A DNA stretch of 8,812 bases from an uncultured bacterium (GTDB lineage: Bacteria > DRYD01): the NCBI GenBank assembly GCA_937927985.1, contig CALFWH010000073.1, positions 1 to 8,812 of the forward strand, read 5' to 3'. Below the pieces are notes generated by a model. That model was not told the DNA's origin. It did not search any database and worked only from the letters and a program-made list of their open reading frames with translations. Below, one piece after another: positions 1-6,097 of the stretch. A program made the translations under genes and the position numbers. The stretch's first letter is position 1; every line of letters begins with the position of its first letter.

Positions 1-679
1 AAAAGTCGATTATTAGGGGTATTTCGTTGTTATGTATCCAAGGGAAGTATGGGGAAGGAGTAAAATTGATTCCCATTGAAAGTAGTGAAGGTATTTGTAG
101 TGATTGGTATACTTTGGATTTAGGGCCTAAAACTGCTCCAAATCTCAGTAATATACTTTTTTCTTTAAAATTACTTCCTAATATTGTTTGTTCCCATTGT
201 TTAATCATGTCTGTAAAGTAGTTACTTGATAGATTGGAGTTTTCTGTTAATATATTATCTGGGCTTTGATAGTATATTCCTACTGCTGAAGATGATATAA
301 TTTTTTCAACTTGAATTAGATTTTTTTGAGCAGAATCTTCTAATATTTGGATTATTTTTTGATTTAGGATAACTCTACTATTATAGACATTTTGCCATTT
401 TTTTTTGTTTATGTAACTAAATATTGATTCTCCTGTGAAAAGTAAAACTACCCATTTTCCTTCGTTTTGAGTTATAATATTTTGTAGGATTGATGCTAAA
501 TTTTTGGGGTCATATTGGATAAATTCTGTTTTTGCAGATATTGGATTTATTTTTTTTCTTGTGAAGCAAAATATTTTATTAATATCTGTCAAGTAAGTTA
601 GGTTATTGTTAAGGATATTGGTTAATAGGTTGTTACCGATATAGCCTGTTGATCCGAAAAAGAGAATAAATTTTTTCAT
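1..679 (-). CDS. NAD(P)-binding epimerase-like protein, YfcH/TIGR01777 family (3' end cut off by window edge)
   Basis: Translating the minus strand from the ATG at 679-677 gives 226 uninterrupted codons up to the window edge. The protein opens with a Rossmann nucleotide-binding motif, GSTGYIG (residues 9-15). It continues with a KKKW...SR segment (92-102), SSSAVGIYY (129-137), a QWE motif (161-163), LLRFGAVLGP (177-186) and WIH (214-216). This order matches the atypical short-chain dehydrogenase family TIGR01777 (E. coli YfcH, plant SULA-like proteins), usually about 290-300 residues, so about 70 C-terminal residues are missing. The substrate of this family is generally not established; NAD(P) binding is expected from the motif. 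The usual NLAGE-type motif is replaced by LFTGES (80-85). The start follows the stop of the subtilase gene by 30 nt on the same strand, so the two are probably co-transcribed. No Shine-Dalgarno sequence precedes the ATG; the upstream stretch is A-rich. Family assignment is firm, cellular role unknown. Confidence 0.88.
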   Translation of the reverse strand, partial: MKKFILFFGSTGYIGNNLLTNILNNNLTYLTDINKIFCFTRKKINPISAKTEFIQYDPKNLASILQNIITQNEGKWVVLLFTGESIFSYINKKKWQNVYNSRVILNQKIIQILEDSAQKNLIQVEKIISSSAVGIYYQSPDNILTENSNLSSNYFTDMIKQWEQTILGSNFKEKSILLRFGAVLGPKSKVYQSLQIPSLLSMGINFTPSPYFPWIHNNEIPLIIDF

Positions 680-709
680 TTTGGTTTAGGGTTTTTATTT
701 TTTGTTTTA

Positions 710-1927
710 TTAGGCTATTGAATTTTCTGTTGATTTTTTAATTTCCATTGCCATTTTTATAGCGTTTTCTATGTTTATGAGTCCATTTCCTTGGGAGTAT
801 TTATCGAATTCTTCTCCATTTTTGTCTTTTAGTTTGATTGCTGATTGAGTTATGATTTTTTTTATTAATTGGGGTGTAGCGTTGGGTAGGATTTGGTATA
901 GTAGGGCTGCTAATCCGCTTGTTAGTGCTGTTGCTGCGCTTGTACCTGAACTTTCTATATAGTATCCTTTTTCCCAGTTACTTGGTTTTTTAATTTCTTT
1001 ATTTTCGTTTTTTGAATCTTTATTTGTGAATGGGTCGAAGATGCTGTTAGGTACTCGTGCTCCTGGTACTTTTTTAGCTGGGGCTATTACATCGGGTTTA
1101 TCTAGTTTTTCTATTGTTGGGGTTGGGCCTTTGGAGGATCCTAAATAAACGGTATCATCTGAGATTTCAGGGGTATTTTGGCTATCACTTCCTCCTGCTG
1201 TTATTACATCGGGAGCTACACCTGGGCTATCTATTGTTTCATAAGTTTGGTCATTACCAGCAGCAGCTACTACTGTAAATTCTTTTGCTAGCTCATTTGC
1301 TAATTTAGCTATTATATCTTCCATCCAGGATTTACTAGGGTCTGTATCTACTCCTATTGATAAATTGATTACTTTGATATTATATTTTTTACCATTTTCT
1401 TTTAGCCATTCTAGTGCTTTTATTACTTCGGATACTGAGGTTATTCTAAGTATAACGAATTTGGTTTCTGGGGCTACTCCTTGGTTATATCCGTTTGAAG
1501 CTTTTCCTGTCCCCCCTATTATTGAGGTTATGTAGGTACCATGTCCTAGAATATCCTTTGGTTTTTCTTGAGAAGATTTATTTGAAAAATCTTTATATAG
1601 AATTATTCTATCTTTTTCTATGTCTGGATGATCATAAATTATCCCACTATCTACTACTGCTACTACTACATCTTTACCTGTTATTCCATTATCTATTGCA
1701 TATTGTAGTCCTATACTAATTAAATTTGGATCAAGTTTTAGTTGATCAGAAGTATTTTTTTCTATATTTAATTCTTTATTTACTATCAGTTTATTATAAA
1801 TAACTTTGTCAGTTATTTTAGAATGATTATGTGTTGTTTTATAATCTTGAATAGTAGAAATTTTACGCGGTTTAAAGGGAATTGAATGCTTTGGATAGAG
1901 TATATTTTGTGTCTTTGGTATATTCAT
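710..1927 (-). CDS. Subtilisin-like serine protease (S8 family, AprX-like, no signal peptide)
   Basis: The 405-residue protein carries the complete subtilase triad: Asp93 in VVAVVDSGI, His129 in LGHGTY and Ser330 in SSGTSAAT. The oxyanion-hole Asn225 lies in VVAAAGND. The stretch IDSPGVAPDVITAGG followed by a DDTV...SSKGPT block and KPDVIAP closely resembles Bacillus AprX, a subtilase generally regarded as intracellular. Residues 1-65 are polar and lysine-rich, with no hydrophobic signal peptide or lipobox, so cytoplasmic action is likely unless export is non-classical; this part could be a short propeptide. The usual GTSMATP around the catalytic Ser reads GTSAATA, losing the Met and Pro. A GGAG core lies 3 nt upstream of the ATG, which supports this start. 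The gene is first of a minus-strand pair with the epimerase-like gene and divergent from the coiled-coil gene. Natural substrate is unknown. Confidence 0.93.
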   Translation of the reverse strand: MNIPKTQNILYPKHSIPFKPRKISTIQDYKTTHNHSKITDKVIYNKLIVNKELNIEKNTSDQLKLDPNLISIGLQYAIDNGITGKDVVVAVVDSGIIYDHPDIEKDRIILYKDFSNKSSQEKPKDILGHGTYITSIIGGTGKASNGYNQGVAPETKFVILRITSVSEVIKALEWLKENGKKYNIKVINLSIGVDTDPSKSWMEDIIAKLANELAKEFTVVAAAGNDQTYETIDSPGVAPDVITAGGSDSQNTPEISDDTVYLGSSKGPTPTIEKLDKPDVIAPAKKVPGARVPNSIFDPFTNKDSKNENKEIKKPSNWEKGYYIESSGTSAATALTSGLAALLYQILPNATPQLIKKIITQSAIKLKDKNGEEFDKYSQGNGLINIENAIKMAMEIKKSTENSIA

Positions 1928-1951
1928 ACTCTCCTTTTATTTTTATAGAAT

Positions 1952-2022
1952 TTTTTTAAATTCTTTAAAATATGTAAAAAAAATGTTAAAATTTATTGAT
2001 TCGGTTTTAAGAATTTAAAAAA
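1952..2022. repeat. 14-bp inverted repeat pair in the divergent intergenic region
   Basis: The bases TTTTTTAAATTCTT at 1952-1965 reappear as their exact reverse complement, AAGAATTTAAAAAA, at 2009-2022, separated by 43 nt. The left copy also overlaps a smaller perfect hairpin (AGAATTT at 1947-1953 pairing with AAATTCT at 1958-1964). One arm lies on each side of the region between the subtilase and coiled-coil start codons. The arrangement could be a paired operator for a regulator of both genes. The arms are nearly all A/T, so chance similarity in AT-rich DNA is a real alternative. Confidence 0.4.
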
Positions 2023-2033
2023 GAGGATATAAA
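2005..2033 (+). promoter_or_regulatory. Weak candidate sigma-70-type promoter for the coiled-coil gene
   Basis: TATAAA at 2028-2033 matches five of six positions of a -10 box. It lies 41 nt before the ATG, which would give a leader of about 35 nt. The hexamer 17 bp upstream (TTTTAA, 2005-2010) is a poor -35, matching three of six. The right arm of the inverted repeat (2009-2022) would fall in the spacer, a plausible place for an operator. In DNA this AT-rich, -10-like hexamers are common, so this is only a suggestion. No acceptable promoter could be picked for the subtilase on the other strand. Confidence 0.25.
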
Positions 2034-2074
2034 TATTTTAAGAAGTAAAACATTAGAAGGGGGTTAGAGAGTTT

Positions 2075-3304
2075 ATGGCATTTGATGTTTTTTCTAATTT
2101 AAATGTAGTTACAAATCAAAGAAGTGTATATAATATTAGTAACGTTTCATCAGTAACTTCTGTTAGTTCAATACAGGATGGATTTATTGATAGTTCTGTA
2201 TTTGAGGTACCTAATTACAGTGATTTATTTTCAAATGTAAGAGCTGTAAATTTTAATACTTCTTATAATCCTGAACCTATTCCAGTTGTGCCTGAACCTG
2301 ATTACTCTACTTATCAATCAATTAATGATCTATCAAGGTTATCTGATTTAGCTAAAAGTTATGTAGAAAAATATAACCAACTTTCTCAGATATATCAAAA
2401 ATCTGAAAATGACAAAATGAGGACAATAAGTGCTATTAGGAATTTAGAAGCTCAAAAAGCGAATATAGATAATCATATAAATCAGTTAAATAATCAAATA
2501 ACCCAGTTAAATAATCAGGCAAATCAGTTAGATAATCAAGCAGATCAATTAGATAATCAAGCACAGAATTTTGAGACGCAGGCAAATACGCAGGAGCAAA
2601 ATGCTGCAATGTTAGAGCAACAAGCCCATGCTTTAATGGCTAATCCTCTCACTGCAAGTGCAGGAGCTCAGCTATTAGCCCAAGCCCAAGCCTTACGTCA
2701 AGTAGCTATGAATCTTAAAATGCAAGCACAACAATCACGCTTACAAGCTGAGCAATTAAGGCAACAAGCACAACAATTACGACAACAAGCACAACAACTT
2801 CAACAACAAGTTAACCAACTACAGCAAAGAAAACAACTAATAGACGTAAGAATTAATAACCTTAAAAAACTTCTAGAAAATATAAATAATTACCAAGAAA
2901 AAATAAAGGAAGCAGCAAGGAAGGTTATAGAACATTTAAGAATGATATATGCTAGGGTACAAGAAATAATAAAACAAAGGCAAGATCAACAGCTACAGAA
3001 TTATTTATCTCAATTACAAAATATTATGAATAGATTTAGTAACTATAGTAATTTATCTAATTTATCTAGAATAGTGGGAATGGGATTTGCTTCTCCTCTT
3101 GGTGTAGCTCTACCTAACTTATCAATTATGGCTTCTATGGGTTTATTTAATCCTAACAATTACAATAACTTAGCTAATTATAGTAATTTCTTTAATTTCA
3201 TAGGATTAGTGAGTAATTTTATGTCTTTTGGTAGTTTAATCAATCCTACTTACAATATTATAGGAATGGGATTTGCTTCCTTGATGGTTAGACCTATTAG
3301 ATAG
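2075..3304 (+). CDS. Gln/Asn-rich coiled-coil protein of unknown function with duplicated GMGFAS motif
   Basis: I do not recognise a family for this 409-residue protein. Residues 1-80 are rich in Ser, Asn, Val and Thr and end in a proline-rich stretch (EPIPVVPEP, 67-75). Residues about 85-310 look like a long coiled coil. This includes heptads of the form QLNNQAN or QLDNQAQ (137-171), an Ala/Leu-rich break near 186-210, then heptads such as LRQQAQQ (228-248), and a more charged basic segment (252-303). The C-terminal 90 residues are Asn/Ser-rich with hydrophobic stretches and hold GMGFAS twice (335-340 and 397-402). There is no Cys or Trp, no signal peptide and no obvious enzyme motif. A purine-rich GAAGGGGG (2056-2063) lies 11 nt before the ATG and supports the start. 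It is divergent from the protease and 31 nt ahead of the DUF4126 gene. A structural, filament-forming or surface role is conceivable but not shown. Confidence 0.85.
   Translation: MAFDVFSNLNVVTNQRSVYNISNVSSVTSVSSIQDGFIDSSVFEVPNYSDLFSNVRAVNFNTSYNPEPIPVVPEPDYSTYQSINDLSRLSDLAKSYVEKYNQLSQIYQKSENDKMRTISAIRNLEAQKANIDNHINQLNNQITQLNNQANQLDNQADQLDNQAQNFETQANTQEQNAAMLEQQAHALMANPLTASAGAQLLAQAQALRQVAMNLKMQAQQSRLQAEQLRQQAQQLRQQAQQLQQQVNQLQQRKQLIDVRINNLKKLLENINNYQEKIKEAARKVIEHLRMIYARVQEIIKQRQDQQLQNYLSQLQNIMNRFSNYSNLSNLSRIVGMGFASPLGVALPNLSIMASMGLFNPNNYNNLANYSNFFNFIGLVSNFMSFGSLINPTYNIIGMGFASLMVRPIR
2483..2587 (+). repeat. Tandem 21-bp heptad repeats in the coiled-coil gene (block 1)
   Basis: Four near-identical 21-bp units (2483-2503, 2504-2524, 2525-2545, 2546-2566) encode QLNNQIT, QLNNQAN, QLDNQAD and QLDNQAQ. 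A degenerate fifth unit follows to 2587. DNA similarity between units, including synonymous sites, points to recent tandem duplication of a single heptad and a site likely to vary in copy number. Confidence 0.85.
2735..2839 (+). repeat. Tandem heptad repeats in the coiled-coil gene (block 2)
   Basis: Units encoding SRLQAEQ, LRQQAQQ, LRQQAQQ, LQQQVNQ and LQQRKQL follow each other in a 21-bp period. The second and third (2756-2776 and 2777-2797) are nearly identical in DNA. CAA codons dominate. This block has a different heptad phase from the block at 2483-2587 and appears to have expanded independently. Confidence 0.75.
3077..3279 (+). repeat. 17-bp direct repeat encoding the duplicated GMGFAS motif
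   Basis: GGAATGGGATTTGCTTC occurs at 3077-3093 and again at 3263-3279 in the same reading frame, giving GMGFAS twice. A TATAGTAATTT repeat precedes each copy (3044-3054 and 3179-3189, both encoding NYSN or similar). This suggests that the C-terminal domain arose by duplication of a unit running from NYSN to GMGFAS, with later divergence between the copies. Confidence 0.7.
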
Positions 3305-3335
3305 GATATTAATTAAGTTAAAAGATTAATAAAAA

Positions 3336-3953
3336 ATGGATTGGTTATTTATAATTAGTTTTGCTATAGTACTAGCTGCTTTTACGGGAATAAGAGCTTT
3401 TTTGCCTATCACTATAATAGGTATATTTTCTAAGTTAAACATTGTACCAATTGATAATTTTAATTATATTCCTTTTATAAATTACATAACAGATGATAGG
3501 GTATTAGCTTTTCTTATAATATCGACGATAATAGAGATTTTATCTGATAAAATACCTGCTGTTGATAATTTTTTAGATGGTGTTTATACTTTTCTTAAAC
3601 CTGTAGTATCTTTTATTTCTGTTTATGGGATAGCTTGTTTTGGTTTTGAACCTTGGCAAGTAGCTATTATTTCTATAACTATGTCTTTAATATCTTTGGG
3701 GGTTTCTACTACAAAGGGAGCTATTAGAGTAGCTTCTACCACTGGTAGTTTGGGCTTGGCTAATCCCTTTATAAGTATCTTAGAAGATATATTTGTAACT
3801 ATAAAAATGATTTTATCTATTCTTTTTAGCTGGTTATTACCTATTATTTCTTTTTTAGTTATTATTGGTCTGATTTTTATTACTATTTGGTTTTTTAAAG
3901 TTGGTAGAAAAGTATTTAATAGAAAAGTATTTAAAGAAAGGAACGTTATTTAA
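3336..3953 (+). CDS. DUF4126 family integral membrane protein
   Basis: This 205-residue, very hydrophobic protein has the DUF4126 hallmarks. TGIRAFLPI (17-25) follows an N-terminal membrane helix. IIEILSDKIPAVDNFLDGV (65-83) carries the conserved acidic and Pro residues. TKGAIRVASTTGSLGLANP (126-144) and SILEDIF (147-153) match the family's K-R-x-S-x-x-T-G-G-x-x-N-P and S-x-x-E-D signatures. Hydrophobic stretches near 4-31, 56-68, 88-102, 108-124 and 154-187 suggest about five inner-membrane segments. No biochemical function is known for the family. The last residues are basic (RKVFNRKVFKER) and likely cytoplasmic. It begins 31 nt after the coiled-coil gene with no Shine-Dalgarno sequence, only A-rich DNA, and ends 3 nt before the next small reading frame. 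Confidence 0.87.
   Translation: MDWLFIISFAIVLAAFTGIRAFLPITIIGIFSKLNIVPIDNFNYIPFINYITDDRVLAFLIISTIIEILSDKIPAVDNFLDGVYTFLKPVVSFISVYGIACFGFEPWQVAIISITMSLISLGVSTTKGAIRVASTTGSLGLANPFISILEDIFVTIKMILSILFSWLLPIISFLVIIGLIFITIWFFKVGRKVFNRKVFKERNVI
3906..3935 (+). repeat. In-frame 15-bp tandem duplication at the DUF4126 C-terminus
   Basis: AGAAAAGTATTTAAT (3906-3920) is followed directly by AGAAAAGTATTTAAA (3921-3935), 14 of 15 identical. It encodes RKVFN then RKVFK, adding positive charge after the last membrane helix. It looks like a recent slippage duplication. Confidence 0.8.
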
Positions 3954-3956
3954 AAG

Positions 3957-4150
3957 ATGTCAAAAATATTACTAGAATATACACATGTTTCTGATTATTC
4001 TAATTATTTCCAAAAGGTACCAGATAGATTTGAGCAATGGATTTTAGATATTTGTAAGAGTTTCAGAAAATGCATCAAGCGTGGTTTAAATCTGTTATCT
4101 TGCAAGTTATACTTTGGTCTTATCCTTACGCAAAAGATGGAGATTGGTAG
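3957..4150 (+). pseudogene. Small 64-codon gene apparently broken by a single missing base (unknown function)
   Basis: An ATG at 3957, 3 nt after the DUF4126 stop, opens a frame reading MSKILLEYTHVSDYSNYFQK and on through FEQWILDICKSFRK. In its own frame it then becomes Cys/Lys/Leu-rich and runs 11 nt into the next gene. If one base is restored in the AAAA run at 4067-4070, reading passes into the frame starting ATGCATCAAGCG (4070). This gives MHQAWFKSVILQ...SYPYAKDGDW and stops at TAG 4148-4150, sharing one base with the GTG start of the DUF255 gene (TAGTG). The joined product is exactly 64 residues. Both junctions are typical of tight operon packing, which is the main argument for one original gene. 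I do not recognise the protein. Alternatives are a sequencing deletion, a -1 ribosomal slip at AAAA, or two unrelated short frames. Confidence 0.5.
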
Positions 4151-4152
4151 TG
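4139..4152 (+). promoter_or_regulatory. Ribosome binding site and overlapping TAGTG stop/start that fix the DUF255 start
   Basis: GGAG (4139-4142) lies 7 nt before the GTG at 4150-4152. That GTG overlaps by one base the TAG at 4148-4150 ending the repaired small upstream frame. This selects GTG 4150 over the further-upstream TTG codons at 4114 and 4144, and suggests translational coupling. Confidence 0.65.
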
Positions 4153-6084
4153 GATTATAATCAACTTAAATACTCTAAAAGTAAGTATTTGCTTTCTCAT
4201 AAAGATAATCCGATTTGGTGGAGAATTTATAATCCAGAAAACATTGAATTAGCTGTCAAAGTTAATAAGCCAATATTTTTGTCAATTGGATATTTTTCTT
4301 GTCATTGGTGTCATGTAATGGCCAGAGAAGTATTTGAAGACATAGAGGTTGCAAAAATACTTAATGATAATTTTGTTTGTATAAAAGTTGATAGGGAAGA
4401 GAATCCCGATGTTGATTCTTTTTATATTCAAGCTTTAAGTGTTTTATCTGATGGTAATGCTGGCTGGCCAGCAAATTTATTCCTAACTCCTGATGCAAAA
4501 CCTTTCTTTGGGTTTACCTATCTACCTAAAACTAATTTCATAAACATAACTCTTAAAATAATCGAAATATGGAAAGGAGATAAAGAGGAATTAATAAACT
4601 ACGCTCAAAAGATTTACAGTTATTTAATTTCTAATTATCTAAATTTAGTGCAAAATAAGATTATTTCTGAGAATTTGTTGGATTTTAATCTATTGGAAAA
4701 ATTTTTATTTAGGATTGATAAAAGTATATATTCTAGGTTGGATGAGAGGGGTGGATTTAGTTTTAGACCTAAATTCCCCCCTCATCAATTACTTGAATAT
4801 TTACTTACGAGATTTGAAGATACTCCTAGTAAATATGTTTTTGATTGTTTAGACAGGACTTTGAGTTCAATGATTAGTGGTGGTATGTATGATGTTATAG
4901 ATGGGGGATTCTGTAGATACAGTGTAGATGAAAATTGGATTGTACCACATTTTGAAAAAATGTTATACGATAATGCTTATCTTATTTATATCTATACCAA
5001 GGCTTCAAAAATATTTGAAAATATAGATTATAATAAATCCAAAATATTTTTAAAAGTTGCCTTGGATAGTTATGATTTTCTTAATAATTTTCTAAGAGAA
5101 GGTGATTTATTTTTAAGTTCATTATCTGCAGAATCAAACGTGAATGGAAAAGATCAAGAAGGTGCTTACTACCTTTTTTCAAACGAAGAAATATATCCTA
5201 TAAAACACGATCTTTTACGCTTTTTTAGTTTGTATGATTTTTATAATCCATATAGTAATTATGGTGGTTTAATTTTACACTATAAAAACATTCCTAATTA
5301 TGAAGAACTTGATAGCATAAATCAAATTGTTAATTCTCTAAAGCAGATAAGAAAAAATAAAACTAAACCTTATGTTGACAATAAAATCATATTGTCTTGG
5401 AATTCTTTACTGGGAGTTTATCTACTTAAAAGTTATCAAGAGATTAATTATTTACCTTTTCTTGAAACTTCTCGATCTATGATAAATTCTTTACTTAAAA
5501 ATTTCTTTGTTGATGAAAAAATTTATAGAGTAAAAGTTAAAGATGAAGTTTATACTGAAGCAGTTTTGGAAGATTATTTATGGTTAAGTTATTTTTTGTA
5601 TGAATATTATTTTGTAACGAAAGAATATAAGTATTATGAATTATCAAAGTTTGTTTTCAATAAGGCAAAAGAAATATTTTTAAGAGATGGAGTTTTTTAT
5701 AATTCTACAATTTTCCCTTTCTTTGATATTTTTGATAACTCGATATGTTCTAATAACTCGCTTGGATTGATTTTAGCTTTATTATTTAATGAAGTACAGA
5801 ATTTTAAGGATTTAATAATTAAGATCCTAAATTTTGAAGATAACTTTTTGTTTTTAGGAAGTTTTTGGGATTTTCTTTGCAAATATAAACAAAAAAATAC
5901 TTCTGTAAAATCTTTAGTAAAAAAACAAAATAATTCATATCTAATTAATTTTTATCCTTTGGGGAAAATAAATTCCATTCATCCTAATTATGTTGAAATT
6001 GAAGAAGGTAATCTAAAAGAATTAGTTTTGACGATTTGTGATAATCAAAAATGTTTCCAAGTTAGTAAAATTATAGAAATGTAG
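4150..6084 (+). CDS. YyaL-type DUF255 protein: N-terminal thioredoxin fold plus C-terminal alpha-barrel domain
   Basis: The 644-residue protein matches the DUF255/YyaL (SPATA20-like) family from end to end, close to the usual 650-700. The thioredoxin-like part (about 1-165) contains KPIFLSIGY, the redox motif SCHWCHVM with Cys51 and Cys54, VDREENPDVD (80-89) and GWPANLFLTPDAKPFFG (105-121). The (alpha/alpha)6-barrel-like part contains GGFSFRPKFPP (201-211), GGMYDVIDGGFCRYSVDE (244-261), the hallmark VPHFEKMLYDNA (265-276), a QEGAYYLFSNEEI segment (336-348) and ILSWNSLLGVYL (414-425). The C-terminus carries the family's cysteine-bearing LTICDNQKC (627-635). No signal peptide is seen, so it is probably cytoplasmic. 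The family's reaction is not established; thiol redox activity is inferred from CHWC. Residues upstream of GTG 4150 do not resemble the family. The gene ends 13 nt before the LpxB-like gene. Confidence 0.93.
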   Translation: MDYNQLKYSKSKYLLSHKDNPIWWRIYNPENIELAVKVNKPIFLSIGYFSCHWCHVMAREVFEDIEVAKILNDNFVCIKVDREENPDVDSFYIQALSVLSDGNAGWPANLFLTPDAKPFFGFTYLPKTNFINITLKIIEIWKGDKEELINYAQKIYSYLISNYLNLVQNKIISENLLDFNLLEKFLFRIDKSIYSRLDERGGFSFRPKFPPHQLLEYLLTRFEDTPSKYVFDCLDRTLSSMISGGMYDVIDGGFCRYSVDENWIVPHFEKMLYDNAYLIYIYTKASKIFENIDYNKSKIFLKVALDSYDFLNNFLREGDLFLSSLSAESNVNGKDQEGAYYLFSNEEIYPIKHDLLRFFSLYDFYNPYSNYGGLILHYKNIPNYEELDSINQIVNSLKQIRKNKTKPYVDNKIILSWNSLLGVYLLKSYQEINYLPFLETSRSMINSLLKNFFVDEKIYRVKVKDEVYTEAVLEDYLWLSYFLYEYYFVTKEYKYYELSKFVFNKAKEIFLRDGVFYNSTIFPFFDIFDNSICSNNSLGLILALLFNEVQNFKDLIIKILNFEDNFLFLGSFWDFLCKYKQKNTSVKSLVKKQNNSYLINFYPLGKINSIHPNYVEIEEGNLKELVLTICDNQKCFQVSKIIEM

Positions 6085-6097
6085 TATTGATAGTTTG

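Noticed and set aside
27..221. Plus-strand open frame of 64 codons
   Set aside because: It lies opposite the epimerase-like gene, whose minus-strand translation shows clear family motifs through the same bases.
1495..1719. Plus-strand leucine-rich open frame of 74 codons
   Set aside because: It is the complement of the subtilase region holding the catalytic Asp and His; the Leu/Tyr-rich composition is an antisense artefact.
1948..1963. Small GAATTT/AAATTC hairpin as an intrinsic terminator
   Set aside because: It is all A/T except one pair and lies between two divergent starts, where no transcript needs to end.
1941..1989. Promoter for the subtilase using TATAAA on the minus strand (1947-1942)
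   Set aside because: The implied transcript start falls in the ribosome binding site and the matching -35 is poor.
2483..2839. Periodic 21-bp repeats considered as a CRISPR or minisatellite array
   Set aside because: The units are contiguous without spacers, stay in frame and encode heptads of a coiled coil.
4114..4149. TTG 4114 or TTG 4144 as the DUF255 start
   Set aside because: The added residues do not resemble the family N-terminus, TTG 4144 is too close to the GGAG, and GTG 4150 has good spacing and the TAGTG overlap.
5697..5882. Minus-strand open frame of 61 codons
   Set aside because: It is antisense to the DUF255 C-terminal domain, has no family features and has no sensible operon context.
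6095..6097. TTG as the start of the LpxB-like gene
   Set aside because: An ATG follows immediately at 6098 and fits the usual position of the first strand; neither codon has a Shine-Dalgarno to favour the TTG.
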